Shown here: positions 10,216 through 21,455 of the stretch, piece by piece
Layout: every line of letters starts with the position of its first letter
Numbering within the stretch: position 1 is the first letter of the stretch
NCBI RefSeq assembly: GCF_034190915.1
Contig: NW_026947509.1
Span: forward strand, 32,310,767-32,374,766
DNA from: Cavia porcellus
Taxonomy: Eukaryota; Chordata; Mammalia; Rodentia; Caviidae
Direction: 5' to 3'
Length of the DNA: 64,000 nt
Translations under genes and position numbers: made by a program
Notes under the pieces: generated by a model
Told to the model about the DNA's origin: nothing
Databases searched by the model: none
What the model saw: only the letters and a program-made list of their open reading frames with translations

Positions 10216-10616
10216 AGACTATAAAAACCTGAATTGAGATAGTCACCCTCTACACGCAGAGAATATATATACACATGAGAGACATTCAAAGAGGTCAAAC
10301 TAGCACTAGCAGCATGTTCAAGTGTAAGAGAGGCCACGGTGGTGTTCTCCACTAGTTTTCTGCTTGTGAGGGGAGAATCAGGCTGTTGAAGGGTTCATCT
10401 GTCAATAGAGTTGTGTTCCTGGTCCTCTTAACACTGCTGACACGAGTCAGCACACTCTGAACAGGGCTGAGGGCAGAACCTCATTCCACCTGGTCCTCAT
10501 CCGCTACCAGCTCGTCACCACAGTCAGCTTTTCTTCCACATGCAGTCCTTCATGAGAACACGCCCAGAGCTAAAACAGCTACATTAAACCATCAGTTTAC
10601 AGGGGCAACAATTCTG
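10216..10616. other. Unassigned sequence
   Basis: Nothing recognised beyond possible continuation of the L1M. Confidence 0.3.
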
Positions 10617-10628
10617 CTCCATTAGTTT

Positions 10629-10725
10629 TTGTTTTTTTAGATATTTTTTGTTTCGGAGATTGAACTCACGACCTGGCGCCTGCCAGGCAGGCACTTATGC
10701 CACTGAGATAAATCCTCACCCCCTA
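10629..10725 (-). mobile_element. ID-like SINE with TSD
   Basis: The plus strand shows the reverse complement of the ID body ('ttgaactcacgacctggcgc', 'tgccaggcaggcacttatgc', 'cactgagataaatcc') after a T-rich tail. A 12-bp duplication 'ctccattagttt' lies at 10617-10628 and 10726-10737. Inserted on the minus strand. Confidence 0.93.
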
Positions 10726-10737
10726 CTCCATTAGTTT

Positions 10738-11960
10738 GAAATACCCTAAATTCTATATTGGTTCAGAAAATCCTAGGCAGTCTTCATGGGAGACTTTTTA
10801 AAAAAAAAAATCATCATATTTTCAAAGTCAGCAAAATATGAATCTAAAGTTTTGTGTAATGTTTATTCCCACTGATATCTTTAATTTGGTATAGGTCTGT
10901 ATAAGAAGAATATTTCATCATCCAATCCCAAGGTCACCCTGCTCCAGAACATGACCTCCTTGGGGTTGTTAAACCTGACTTGAGACTCTATACAACCGTG
11001 GGTGGCCTCACAGCAGATCCGTCTGCCTCATTTATGTAAGGATGCTGACCAATCTTTGCACAGAATGAATCTACTTTGCAGCTGATCCAAAACTCATAGA
11101 TCAGCGGACATGCTCATGCCTCATTTAGTACAAGCTTAGTCACAGAATGACTGTGCTTCACGGAGTCAATACCAAAGCTGTCTTTAGAAAGCTTTTCTGA
11201 GTCATTTCCAGGGAAATCTCAGTGTCTTGCCTGGCCTCCCGTCTCCCATTATTCTCTTCATTTGAGTGCATATTTGGACACATGGTTTAATTTATGAGCT
11301 TTGGGGTAGAAGTTCTCAATCCGGGAATCGTAAAATGAGCCCAGCCAGCTTTCACTGTATAAATTCATGCCTTAACTCAGCTATGAAAGTTCAAATCACA
11401 AGAGTAGTTTGCTAGCGTTTTTATTGCTTAGATACAGGAAATAAGTTTTTATAGAAAGAAATAAATATGAAGAGAATTTCGGGTAGTATAAAAGTAAGGC
11501 AATAGTCTAATGTCGCTCAGATTGTAGCACACATACCATGGATTTATGGGTTGCAATCTTGGTATGCTTTTTATTCTTGTGATAGCTTGTTACATCTCCC
11601 CCAAGTGTATGGAAAACGCATGCATTACTAGATTATAATAAAATACAGTATTAGAAAAATTCTTTTAAAAAACACAAGTTAAAACAAAACACACAAGTTA
11701 AACAGCAGCGCCAAGAGACCAACTCTAAGCATAAAAGGAATTTTCAGAAGCAGAAACCGGCAAAGGGAGTGTTAGCAATGCTCACAGGAGAGAGACAGCA
11801 GTTTCCAAAAGCTGACCGCAGACACAAACCCTCTAACTCAGCGGCTCACCAGTGCCAAGAAAATGACAGAAAAAGATCCATAGTCAGCAGCGATGTTTGT
11901 CAGGATGAAGGAATTTTCTCCTTAGCATCTAAGAAACACATTTTCGGGTTTGACCTTTTC
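10738..11960. other. Unassigned sequence
   Basis: About 1.2 kb of single-copy-looking sequence with an A-run at 10800-10810. I recognise neither repeat nor exon. Confidence 0.35.
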
Positions 11961-11965
11961 TCAAA

Positions 11966-12105
11966 AAGGAGTTATGGCAGGGTCACTCTATATGGTGCAG
12001 CCTGGCTTTGAATTCACTACATAGCCCAGGCTGGCCTCAAATTCCCTATGACCCTCCTGCCTCAGCCTCCCAGGTGCTGGGATTACAAGCATACACCTCT
12101 AAGCT
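11966..12105 (-). mobile_element. B1 (7SL-derived) SINE
   Basis: Reverse-strand B1: the plus strand reads 'agggtcactctatatggtgc', 'cattgcccaggctggcctca'-like text, 'tcctgcctcagcctcccagg' and 'tgctgggattacaagcatac'. Moderately diverged. Confidence 0.87.
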
Positions 12106-12339
12106 CAGCTGAGAAAAACATTTTAAAGGTTGCTTTAAAAGGAGAATGCTCACTCAGGAGGCATCAAGTTCCACTTCTGCTGCACAAGGCGCTGGGCATC
12201 ACTGCACTAACATCTCTAGCCTTCTGTGGAAAAACAACTTCAATCCGAGAACTCTGTGATTTATCAAGCTATTGTTCAGGTGTGAGAACAGCAGGGACAA
12301 ATTCTCAGGCAGGGAAGATTTTAGAAAGAGTATTATTCT
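12106..12339. other. Unassigned sequence
   Basis: Short interval with no recognised content. Confidence 0.3.
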
Positions 12340-12600
12340 GGTTTCCTATTTAGCCTGCAAAAATAACTTCAAATCTAGTGGCTGAAACAAGACTTACTTT
12401 GTCTCCCACATTTCTGGGGACCAGAAGTCCTAAAATCAAGGTGTCTACAGGGCTGTGTTTGTTCCAGGAGCTCCAGAGGAGTAACTGACCCCTGCTTCTA
12501 CCAGCCAGCTCTCCTTGGCTTGGGGCAGCTCCTCTGTCCTCTAAGCAGGTTCCTCTGTTGCCACCCCTCCTACCAATGCCCCCCTCCACCTACCCCTTCC
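12340..12600 (-). repeat. MLT1-like LTR, 3' part
   Basis: Plus-strand text 'ttcaaatctagtggctgaaa', 'ctcccacatttctggggacc', 'agaagtcctaaaatcaaggt' and 'gtctacagggctgtg' matches the reverse of MLT1 LTR 3' ends ('agtggcttaaacaaca', 'cacagttctggaggct', 'agaagtccaagatcaaggtg'). Ancient ERVL-MaLR debris. Confidence 0.65.
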
Positions 12601-13244
12601 ACGTTAAAGGTCCTGAGAACCCCTCTGGATACTCAGGAGTAATTTTACTCTACCTGTGCCTTTCTTCTAAAATATCCTTTTGGCTTCCAGAGGTTGTTAC
12701 CCACATGCCTTGGCTCACAGCTCCATCTTGAAGCCAGCACCCCAAATCTGTCTCTCTCCAGCCCCTACTTCCCTCTTAGGAGTGTCCCTGTGGCCCCAGC
12801 TGGCCCACATGTACACCCCAGGCAAAACGCACATCTCCAGAGCCTTGACACAGCCACGTTTGCAAACCCTTCTGCCACGCACAGAAACAGGTCCCCAGGG
12901 GCTGGGGTTATGTCATCTACGCCTTTTAGCGTCTCCATGGGGAGGGAAAGAGGCTTCCCCGCAGACAAATTAAAATGTCATGTATTTAAGTCTCCATTGG
13001 AAGAAAACAAATGAGTGTAGGCTGCACAAACCCTTACACAGAAAAGTAACCATGTCACACGCCCTTGCAGTCCCAGCAGACTGTGGGGCACAGGGTAGGT
13101 CTGTGGAGAAAGGTCTATGCATAGGTGCACACGTGCAGACATGCGGAATGGAGTCAGTGAGACCAGGTCCAGCATTTACTGTCAGGAATCTAATAAATCA
13201 TTTGAGAAGAAAGCTGAGGTCCTAAACTCGTATCTTTGCCCACT
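12601..13244. other. Unassigned sequence
   Basis: Slightly GC-rich. Two overlapping plus frames near 12680-13014 (about 100 codons) have no recognisable domain and I do not call them genes. Confidence 0.35.
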
Positions 13245-13377
13245 GTCTATATAGACTGTCTCTCTCTGACTCTGTCGGTCCATCTGTCTCTGTTTCTCTG
13301 TCTTTCTGTCTCTCAGTCTCTCTCTCTCCCTCTCAGTGTCTGCAGTGATGTATAGATAGACAGACAGATAGATAGGC
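13245..13377. repeat. Compound (TCTG/TC)n then (GATA/GACA)n simple repeat
   Basis: An imperfect pyrimidine microsatellite of TCTG, TTTC and TC units (13254-13340), followed by 'gatagacagacagatagata' (13354-13373). Interrupted units suggest an old locus. Any frame through it is an artefact of repeat composition. Confidence 0.92.
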
Positions 13378-13664
13378 AGCTGTACTGCCAATGGATTATG
13401 GGTGGGCTTCATAGACAAGAGGCACTGATTTAAGGGAAGCCCTATCACTGCACAGGAGAGATTAGGGCCAGTGGTTCTACAGGAAATGGAGTCACAAAAA
13501 ATTCAGGCCAGAATTCAGGGTTTGGAGAGTTATGATGATGTCCAGAAAATGATGTGACTGTACTTGAATAAATGTAGATTGCAGTATGTGAATAAAGAGC
13601 CACTCCCTTAAATAAGCCCTATTGTGCCTTTTGAAACAAAAATTAATATAAGGCCCAACACTAT
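13378..13664. other. Unassigned sequence
   Basis: No feature recognised. Confidence 0.3.
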
Positions 13665-13785
13665 TTTTTGAGAAATATTATATATAAATACATATGTCTG
13701 TATGTTTGTGTACATATGTGTTTATAACATATATACACACATATATAAAAGAAATTTTATGTATACATGTATATTTAAAAATAAA
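13665..13785. repeat. AT-rich, (TATA/CATA)-like low complexity
   Basis: Imperfect 'acatatatacacacatatat' type sequence at 13725-13748, with similar units on both sides. Confidence 0.75.
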
Positions 13786-13789
13786 CCTG

Positions 13790-14175
13790 AAAATACTGAG
13801 AGAAAATATAAGGTAACAATTTTATAGTTTTAGCATGAAGATAAATTTCTAATACAACTCCCAACCTAAAACAGCAGTCCTAAAAGAAATGTTTCCTAAA
13901 TGAAAGCAGGATCTATGTTTGAAGATCTAACCTCTTAAATAACAACAAAATAATAATAAAATTTATGTGGCTAAACATCTTGAAGTTAACAGCAAAAAGA
14001 TGCTAAATAAATTATTTAGCCTGCAAATGACAAAAGTGAATATCCTTATCATGAAAAGAACATTTAAAATCAATGATTATGAGATAACTGGCCATAAGAG
14101 AAAAATGGACAAAGGACATGGAAGATATTTTGCATGAGAACCAAACAGAACTGGTAAACATGAGAAGAGCTTTGC
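13790..14175 (+). repeat. Decayed L1 ORF2 3' remnant
   Basis: 'gaaaaatggacaaaggacat' at 14100-14119 is the recognisable L1 ORF2 segment ('aaaatgggcaaaggacatg'). Upstream AT-rich text is consistent with preceding ORF2 sequence. Fully degenerate. Confidence 0.48.
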
Positions 14176-14225
14176 CTGTCAAATTAACCAAAGAAACTTC
14201 AAGAAGATGGTAATGTCCAGTGTGG

Positions 14226-14261
14226 GTTTAGTTATCCCAGGTGGTTTAGTTATCCCAGGTG
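14226..14261. repeat. Exact 18-bp tandem duplication
   Basis: 'gtttagttatcccaggtg' occurs twice head to tail at 14226-14243 and 14244-14261 with no mismatch, so it is recent or kept homogeneous. Confidence 0.97.
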
Positions 14262-15189
14262 GCCCCAGCCATTGAGACTCTCTGGGGTGGGTGACCCTGC
14301 TCTCTAGGGGTCCCCAGCGCTCAGCCCCGGTGTGTGCCCTGGACTTACGCACTGTCCTTCCCACCCCCATCTCCACCAATTTGTGTGCCAACCCAGCAGA
14401 AGCCTTTGGTTCCTACTTACATCTCCAGTAAGCAAGGGCTGGGCTGGCCTCCAGGGCACTGCCTGATCAGCATCACATGGGCAGGAGAAACATCCTTACT
14501 TTGATGCTTTGCTTGGCCAATCCCCTACTTGGGACCCGTGCTCCGGCTAGGCCCAGGCTGCCTCTGCTTTAGCTGCATCCCTGTTACACAGCTGAGCCTG
14601 CCTCTCTCTGAGTCTGAAACACGTACAGCAAACGCATCCCGCTCTTCTCTCTCCCACTCAGAAATTCTGGAGCTTTCTTGCTCTTTAGCCATCAACAGAA
14701 AATATTTGGGAAGGGGGTGTGAATTCTTTAAAGTTGAAATGCAAAACAAATACTTTTAGATAAACTCTAAATCATCACATTCCAACAGCCAAAGGGTTTT
14801 AGCTCATCTGTGAGCCAAAAGTGGGTACCTTTGAAGATCAGGCATGTCGTTTCCCTGGGGAAATGGCCTTGGCGTCTTTAAAAATGAATTAGCTGCTGCT
14901 TAGCGGGAACAGCCACTGGCAGGGAATAACTTTGAAATGAATTAATCCCTTACATAATTAAAATATGAATGCTAACTTCAGGGCACAAATACACGCCCAT
15001 ACCCACACACTCATACGTCTCCTCCTGAAAGCTAGGCAATGTGCCTTCCCTGACAAATCCAGCTTCAAGTTGGGGAGGTAGGGATCCATATTTACAGACG
15101 CTGGATGCAAAAATATCAGAAGACTTTGGCCATGGTTTTTGACTGGCCGATGACTCAATCTTCCCCCATGAAACCATTTAACTTTGATT
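14262..15189. other. Unassigned sequence
   Basis: GC-richer to about 14650, then AT-rich. No recognised repeat, exon or RNA. Confidence 0.35.
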
Positions 15190-15369
15190 TACTCAACTTA
15201 CAAAAATAATACCTATTTTGATAGAAAGTTCAGAAAAGCCAAAATTAGTCATCCAAGTCCTTCAGAATCCTCCAAGATAAGTACCATTAACATTTTAAAT
15301 TGAATACCTGTCATTTAAGGATATAGTTTTTTTTTTTCAAAGATCATAGCACTTGCACATCAGGGTTGT

Positions 15370-15412
<43 letters not shown>

Positions 15413-15720
15413 AATATTTCAAAGACATTTTCCACGTAATACATTTTGAATTATTTTCAGTTGATGCATATTCTCGATTATGTGGATGACCATACTTGAT
15501 GTAACATAAGCCCACCACGAGACAGTTTGTGCTTTTGAGTTTTCACTGTTCTTCTCTACTCACCTAAATCTTTGTCATGCATATGTTTATTCACCTAGGA
15601 TAAATTCTGAAGAGTAAAAATTTTCAAACTGCATATGTTTACATTTAGTATTTTCATTTTGTACTAGCAAAGTTATCCTCTGAAAATCCGGACTAGCATA
15701 CATCCCCTAGCCTTGTGGGA
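15190..15720. repeat. Possible old L1M-like remnant around a poly(T)
   Basis: Pieces such as 'aaagacattttccacgtaat' and 'tctcgattatgtggatgacc' recall old mammalian LINE 3' sequence, but the match is loose. Interrupted by the T-run at 15371-15408. Confidence 0.28.
15371..15408. repeat. Uninterrupted poly(T), 38 nt
   Basis: Thirty-eight consecutive T by count. No SINE or LINE body adjoins it on the expected side, so it is either an orphan tail or an expanded mononucleotide tract. Length may reflect assembly uncertainty. Confidence 0.95.
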
Positions 15721-15792
15721 AAGGAGCTGGTCATCCCTCCCCTTACCAGACTCAAGGATTATGTTTTAATCTGGTCTAATTAAATTGGCCAA

Positions 15793-15870
15793 CTGGGGCT
15801 GGAAATATAGCTCAGTGGTACTGCACCTGCCTGGAAGCTTGAGGCTATGTGTTCGATTCCCAGTACCAAA
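15793..15870 (+). mobile_element. ID-like SINE, diverged
   Basis: 'actggggctggaaatatagc' gives the 5' part, then 'tcagtggtactgcacctgcc' and a B box 'tgttcgattcccagtacc'. The tail is an imperfect ATCA/AATA repeat (15870-15902). No clear duplication. Confidence 0.85.
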
Positions 15871-15902
15871 AATCAATCGATCAATCAATATATAAATAAA
15901 TA

Positions 15903-17560
15903 GGTCAAGTGCTCATGCCCTTTTCAGTGACAATTCTGCTTTTCAGAAATAATGTTTCAAATTCAAGGTGTGAACTTTACATTTTACATGCATTCCACAC
16001 TCATCAGAGATACGCAAAATAAATCAGCAGCGTGGCTTCCTATGCAAGGTGAGAGGTAACAACTCACACGACTGTGCTCACCTGGGTTTTCTGCTTTCTA
16101 AGGGCACAGACATGCAGGAATGATCATGTCTTTAGGACACGGCTCTTCCTGACAAGGATGGAGAAAAGGCTTACGTTTCCATAAGCCCAGTTCTGCATGG
16201 AAACAATGGTTTTTCAAGATAATGGAGCGGTAGGAACTGGGAAGTAGGATTGGCCTGAACATTGCCAGCATTGATACATATGTAGGAAAGGTTTGTTTCT
16301 GTGTGCTCAAAAGCAGGGAATCTCTGCTGCTGGCAAAGCGGTTTCACTTTATGACTCAGTTGGTGCCATGAAAATAACAGAAAGAAACCATCCTTGATGA
16401 GCAATGCTCAATATCAATGTTTAAATGCTCAAGATGTCAGTGAAAAATGCCAAATGCTGCTGTTACCTGTAAAGCAGGACTTTGTTCTCCCCAGTAATCT
16501 AAGGAAGAAAAGATACCAATAATCTAAAATCTCCGGATCACTCAAAGCTCTTTTATTCAAGGCTTCCCAAAGATTAATGTGTGATCAGGCAGATAAGCAA
16601 GTGCACCTCTGTTCTGAGACAGTTTTGGTGGCGGTCCTATGGTATGTGTGCCACACAATGGGCACACAGACAGGGCCATCTCTGCCAACATGCCAGCCAA
16701 ATCGCTCCAGCAGCTGAGCATCAGATATTGGGGTTAATTGCAACACTGGTGCGGGTTGGGATTGCAGTGTGGGCCCTGGGTCTCTCATGTTTAGGATCCT
16801 ACAGAGCAGCAAGGACCATGGCAAGGGCCAACTGAGTGTGGCTGGCCTTGGTCAGGTGGCTCCAAGCTGTCCGTTGTGCTCTGGCCCTGGCTTCTCATTC
16901 TCCTCAGGCCACCTCTCTGGTTAGGGTATGCTCCCCTTAGGGGGCAAATAAAGCCATCTGAGACCTCCGAGGCCCAAGATTGGACCTGAAATTACTCTCC
17001 TCTACTCAGCTGCTTTACTGCAGAGCGTCGAAGGAGACTGGAGATGGACAGATGACCCGTACCTGGCCATTTAAGTCGAGCATCTTTTATCTACTGTTAG
17101 ATGCTCAGCCAATCAGAGCTGCCAGGAAAAACAATCCCTGCCTCAGATAAATGCAAGCCTCGGCCTGTGGTTATCACTCACATCCCTGGTGTCTAACTGG
17201 ACTTGTAACTTGGCAGCTGGCCTCTTGCTGCCTGGTGTTGGCCACTTGGGTTTGGTCAGTGGGGTCTTCAATCCCTTCCTGGATTGTTACACTCAGCTTC
17301 ACACTCAGCCCTACCCTGAGTGAATTCAGACACTATTGTATTGTGCAGTTCATTCCTAAAATATCCCTTTCTTACCTGTCTAGCCAAGGAGGGGACACCA
17401 CTGTAAAATTGCAAGATGATACTGTAGAAGGCTTAAACCAAACTGGACAAGTGCATTGGACTAAAAAGAAAATGTGAGGAGTTGGTGTAAAGATTTTAGG
17501 TGAATGCCTGGCCTTGCATTTCTTGCAAAGGCAAAGATACAGAGAAAAATGGACACCACC
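15903..17560. other. Unassigned sequence
   Basis: About 1.65 kb. The part 16780-17020 holds an 'aataaa' at 16947 in otherwise GC-rich text and could be an LTR fragment, but I cannot name a family. Frames up to 108 codons (17151-17477) lack domains. Confidence 0.3.
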
Positions 17561-17575
17561 TAATCAAGCCAATGG

Positions 17576-17668
17576 AATAGATGCTCATTTTTTGTGGTAC
17601 TGGGGATGGAACTCGACCCCGCACTTGCCAGGCAGGCACTTGTGCCGCTGAGCTAAATCCCCAGCCCC
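17576..17668 (-). mobile_element. ID-like SINE with TSD
   Basis: Reverse-strand ID: 'actggggatggaactcgacc', 'gccaggcaggcacttgtgcc', 'gctgagctaaatccccagcc'. Flanked by a 15-bp duplication with one mismatch ('taatcaagccaatgg' at 17561-17575, 'taatcaggccaatgg' at 17669-17683). Confidence 0.92.
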
Positions 17669-17683
17669 TAATCAGGCCAATGG

Positions 17684-18439
17684 GAAGCAACTTTATCCTT
17701 AATAAAGCTAAGCAAGACTTCCGTCCTGTTAGCTTCAGGTTCTTGGTCAAATGAAGCTTTCTGTGCTTACCCAGGGATACATCCGAGCCTGGATAGTGAT
17801 CTCACCCCAGACTGTTGGTGATGTCACCCCTTTGCACCTGCGAACACTGCTCCCCTCCTTACTTGTGGATGTCTCGTCTTCACTTTCCTAAGGATACACT
17901 CCCCATTTGAACACAGATGCTGATACTTGAAAGGTCTTCTGATTCTACTTAAATACACCAGGGCTAATTCTGACCCTCACCTCCAGCGTGAAGGTTTTGG
18001 GGTATTTTACATTACTCTCACCCAGAAGAGAAAAGCAGAAAAGCTTGGTAACTTTGCACACGTGGCTGTAATTGATCTAGCTCTGGCTTTCCATTAGAAT
18101 AAAACCCTCCTTTTTCATTTGGATAAGCTGTCGTCTCTGCTTTTGCATTGTGAGGGAGTAGAAAGACTTGATTACTCACTTCAGGGTAAGATATGTAATT
18201 TTCCTAAAAAGGCTACTTATGCAGGCACATTTTCAATTAGGGCCTCAGAGCGTAGGGAGAAAAAATGTTTGATTAACATTCCATCAAGGCTTCCAACACA
18301 TGGTTCTGTGTAGAAAGGATCTGAGATAAATCCACTGAAGAGGATGCAACTGTGATTAGGAAGATAACAGTGCATGACTCTGATGTGCAAACGCAGCCTG
18401 TTTAATACAAGGGTACAGAGAACGCTTGGCTACAGTGAT
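17684..18439. other. Unassigned sequence
   Basis: Contains 'gaataaaaccctcctttttc' at 18098, the kind of polyadenylation-region text seen in LTRs, but no LTR ends are visible. Confidence 0.3.
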
Positions 18440-18548
18440 AACTCTAAGCACCTTGAGGGCAGGAACCGGGTGTTGCTCGGCAGGGACCGCTAGCATATAG
18501 CTCAGTGTACAGGGCACAATGCAACACAGTCAGGGGTGAATAAAGTTG
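18440..18548 (+). repeat. L2 3'-end remnant
   Basis: 'accttgagggcaggaaccgg' followed by 'gctagcatatagctcagtgt', 'acagggcacaatgc' and 'gtgaataaagttgc' follows the L2 3' consensus order. Ancient. Confidence 0.55.
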
Positions 18549-19157
18549 CAGTGTGACAATGAAATCCACAGAAAGGGTGGCCATAATTTTGCATCCTTCT
18601 GACCGATTCTCCAGTGCTCATCTCCCTGTCATCCTGCCCAGCACCACATAAACTTAAATCCTTCAGTGGTCCCCAGTTCCGATGAGGACTTACTCCTCTG
18701 AAGACTGATAGCTGCTATTTGGCAAATGGCTTTTTACCAAAACCCATTCCCTCTTCTAGGAGACACCAACACCCCCCATCCCCCAGGCTGAGGCCACGGG
18801 TCGGGGCTCCAGCCAGTACTGTGTGAGGTCGTGTGGTGTGGTGTCCACAAGCGAAGCTACGGAAGGCTCCCTTCCTGCACGCTTTCTCCCTTCGTCCTGG
18901 CTGGGATGGGAACAATCATGGGAGCTGTGCAAGCTGTGAGTTAAAGATAACAGAACTGCCTCCAACATGGTCCCTCAGGGGGGGCCTCAAAGGGGGAGAT
19001 CCAATGCTCGAACTTATGGGGAAACCTTTTACACCTCCCCAGGAGCCACATAGGGAGGGAGTCTACCCTGATAAGTCCCCTGAGTGGTCGGAATGCAGGG
19101 AAAATTAGTAATTACCAAAACGAGCAGGGCCTTCAGGGTCCTCACTAGGGTGCCCTG
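18549..19157. other. Unassigned sequence
   Basis: Slightly GC-rich, no recognised content. Confidence 0.35.
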
Positions 19158-19225
19158 TTAGGGTCAGGGATGTAGCTCCCTGGTGGAGTGCTTGCCCAGC
19201 ATGCACAAAGCTCAAGGCTCAAGGA
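19158..19225 (+). mobile_element. ID-like SINE, strongly diverged
   Basis: 'tagggtcagggatgtagctc' then 'cctggtggagtgcttgccca' and 'gcatgcacaaagc' match the older ID body. The B box is degenerate. Confidence 0.55.
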
Positions 19226-19429
19226 TGGATTTGAGTCCCTTAGCCTGACCAGCGCGGTCCAGGAAGTGCATGCAGGAAGAGGTCCTCCGCCCACAGCAGC
19301 AGCTTCTGATGGAAACCGAGCTGCAGAACTGAAGGCCTGCTGCTGCTGGGAGGCAGATCACTTCCGGGGTTCACTTAATGGGCCTCGGTCGCTTAAGACT
19401 GCATGGTTCTTTCATTTGCGCTTCTCACT
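19226..19429. other. Unassigned sequence
   Basis: Nothing recognised. Confidence 0.3.
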
Positions 19430-19545
19430 TACCCTCAAAATGACCCTGCTAGCAGCAGGGTGCCGGGTCCAAGCTGTAGAGATGATGGAATTAGAGCTCA
19501 AGTCTTCTGTCAACCGACTCAGTGTCTTTTCCTATGGAGTTGAGC
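19430..19545 (+). repeat. Possible MIR 3' remnant
   Basis: 'gatggaattagagctcaagt' and 'cttctgtcaaccgactcagt' fit the MIR segment 'agagctgggattcgaaccca..tctgactcca'. Weak but colinear. Confidence 0.4.
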
Positions 19546-19920
19546 TCTCTGGTTTAAGTCAGGAACTAAAACATTCTCTCCTTAAATAGTGGCCTGTGGA
19601 CCATGCGAGGGATGCTGGGTTCCACTCTAACCATACGACAGTCTCGAGGCAGCATGTGGCTCTGTTTAATATCGGAACATCGCTGCAGAGTCAGGTTTGC
19701 AGAGCCGGGATATCAGTGTGGGTCTCTCATTCGGTCCTCCGGGTAGAACAGGAGTGTGCTAGAGAAGAAAAGACCACGAAGCTGCATAGGTGATCACCAG
19801 CGTCTGGCTGTCCGTGAGCCTGAAGCAGCATGCTAGCACCTCAGCTCCTGCAGAAGTTGGGGTGCAGACCTTTCCTTTGCCTCTTTTCTGTGTGGCACAA
19901 ACACCCCTTGCCCGTGATTT
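19546..19920. other. Unassigned sequence
   Basis: No recognised repeat or gene. Confidence 0.3.
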
Positions 19921-19980
19921 GCTTCCGTTCTGCGCATGCTCACTGAGCGCTCCCTTTTGGAGCGCTCGCTAGCGCCCTCC
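19921..19980. other. Local CpG cluster with NRF1-like core
   Basis: Six CpG dinucleotides in 60 bp, unusual in this CpG-poor window. It contains 'tgcgcatgct', close to the NRF1 palindrome core, and the self-palindrome 'gagcgctc' twice (19945-19952 and 19959-19966). Too short for a CpG island. No transcript evidence, so promoter activity is only a possibility. Confidence 0.35.
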
Positions 19981-20446
19981 AGCTGCCCATCTCCTGGGTG
20001 GCCGGAATTCTCAGACAGAAATGCGTCAAAGGCCTGCAGGTGGAAGGCCCCTCCACCAGCCCAAGGGCTTTCACTCTGTCCCAAGGAAGGCTATGTCCCG
20101 CTGCCTTCATCTGTGAGAAAAATTTCAGTTTGTTTGTATGCATCTTACCCTTTGCAAAAATTGTGAGAAGGAAGGAACATAAAAGATTCTCCAACATGAA
20201 ACTGGGTCTTAAGAGGGTCCTTTGGACACACATCGTCTACGGCTTGTGGAGGTTTCCCATGGAGCCCTGGCAATCAGGCAGCTGGATGTTCATGTGCTGA
20301 ATTTGCGATGAACGAAGAGGGGAGAATTTTGAAATATTTGATAAATATTTATATGATACTTTTAAGGGCTAAAAGCATGTAGAGTCAACATTGTTTTAGA
20401 TGAATGGTTTCATTGTTTAAAAAAATGAAGTGTCCCAGAGCTCTTG
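19981..20446. other. Unassigned sequence
   Basis: No recognised features. Confidence 0.3.
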
Positions 20447-20455
20447 AAAATTCTG

Positions 20456-20543
20456 CTTTTTCTTTTTTTGATATCAGGAATTGAACTCAGAGCCTCGTGC
20501 TTGCCAGGCAGGTGCTGTGCTGCTGAGCTACACCCCTGACCCC
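20456..20543 (-). mobile_element. ID-like SINE with TSD
   Basis: Reverse-strand ID after a T-rich tail: 'aggaattgaactcagagcct', 'cgtgcttgccaggcaggtgc', 'tgctgagctacacccctgac'. A 9-bp duplication 'aaaattctg' lies at 20447-20455 and 20544-20552. Confidence 0.93.
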
Positions 20544-20552
20544 AAAATTCTG

Positions 20553-20724
20553 AATGATAGGAGACTTTTGTCGGAGCGTCCTGCAAGATCTCCATATGTG
20601 ACACAATGTTAAGAACAGGTTAAGCCACAGGGGAAGAAATGAAGCACACTGGACACCCAGCTGGGAGACCTCAGATTTTCTACAGGTTGTTGACACTTTC
20701 CCACCTCAGTTTTAAGAAATATTG
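20553..20724. other. Unassigned spacer
   Basis: Nothing recognised. Confidence 0.3.
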
Positions 20725-20950
20725 ATTGCTTGCTTGCGTGATTGATTGACTGATGACTCATTGATACTGTGAATTGAATCAGGACATTTTCCCAGACTAC
20801 AATTCCAGCCTTTCCTTTCTGAACTTTTTAAAATACTTTGAGACAGGGACTCAATAAATTGCTAAATTGCCCAAGTGGTTTTGAACTTGCGATCCTCTTG
20901 CATCAGCTTCCCAGAGTGCTGGGATGATGGACATGTACAAACCAGCACAA
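20725..20950 (-). mobile_element. B1 + ID composite SINE, reverse strand
   Basis: The plus strand shows a GATT-rich tail (20725-20755), an ID-like arm ('tgaattgaatcaggacattt'), then a B1 arm in reverse ('gagacagggactcaataaat', 'cgatcctcttgcatcagctt', 'cccagagtgctgggatgatg'). On the minus strand the order is B1 then ID, as in the composites at 4955 and 54855. Confidence 0.74.
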
Positions 20951-21455
20951 ATTTTAATTTTTTACAATTTTGGATGTATAGAAAACCCGGAAAGAGACAA
21001 CAGAGAATTATATCCCATACTGTACGCAGTTCCCCTAGTATTAACATTTTACAGGACCCCATTGATTACACTGAATGAATGAGAATTTGTATATTTTTGT
21101 TAATCACATCAATTTCATTCATATTTCTGCAGCTTTCCCACGGACACTTTGGTCACTCCATGACCCCATCCGGACACCGTATCGGAGTTTGTTGTCTCTG
21201 TAGGGTCCTCTTCTTGGTGACCTTCTCTCAGCTTTTCTTTGTCTCTGTGACCTTGAGACGCACTGCTGAGGTACCCTCGGCTGGGTTTTTCTGGTGTTTT
21301 CTCATGATCAGGCAGTTACCGGTCACTCCTGTTGCTACACTTTTAAGACCTGAGAAGGGCACTGTGCACAGTACTCAGGGGGCGAGGACAGCAGTGACAA
21401 GGGGGACTGTCCTGATCCCACGGTGGTGAAGGGTGTCTCTTCACCATAAAATGTC
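20951..21455. repeat. Old L1M-type 3' remnant
   Basis: 'gagaattatatcccatactg', 'agttcccctagtattaacat', 'tttacaggacccc', then 'tctgtgaccttgagacgcac', 'tttctggtgttttctcatga' and 'tcaggcagttacc' occur in the same order as a well-known ancient mammalian LINE-associated 3' sequence. Orientation relative to the LINE is not certain. Confidence 0.55.

Noticed and set aside
12048..12353. 101-codon plus-strand frame starting in 'MTLLPQPPRCWDYKH'
   Set aside because: That opening is the classic translation of a reversed B1/Alu-type SINE. The frame starts inside the B1 at 11966-12105.
13182..13448. 88-codon minus frame with Arg/Asp/Gln-rich centre
   Set aside because: It is the translation of the TCTG/TC simple repeat at 13245-13345.
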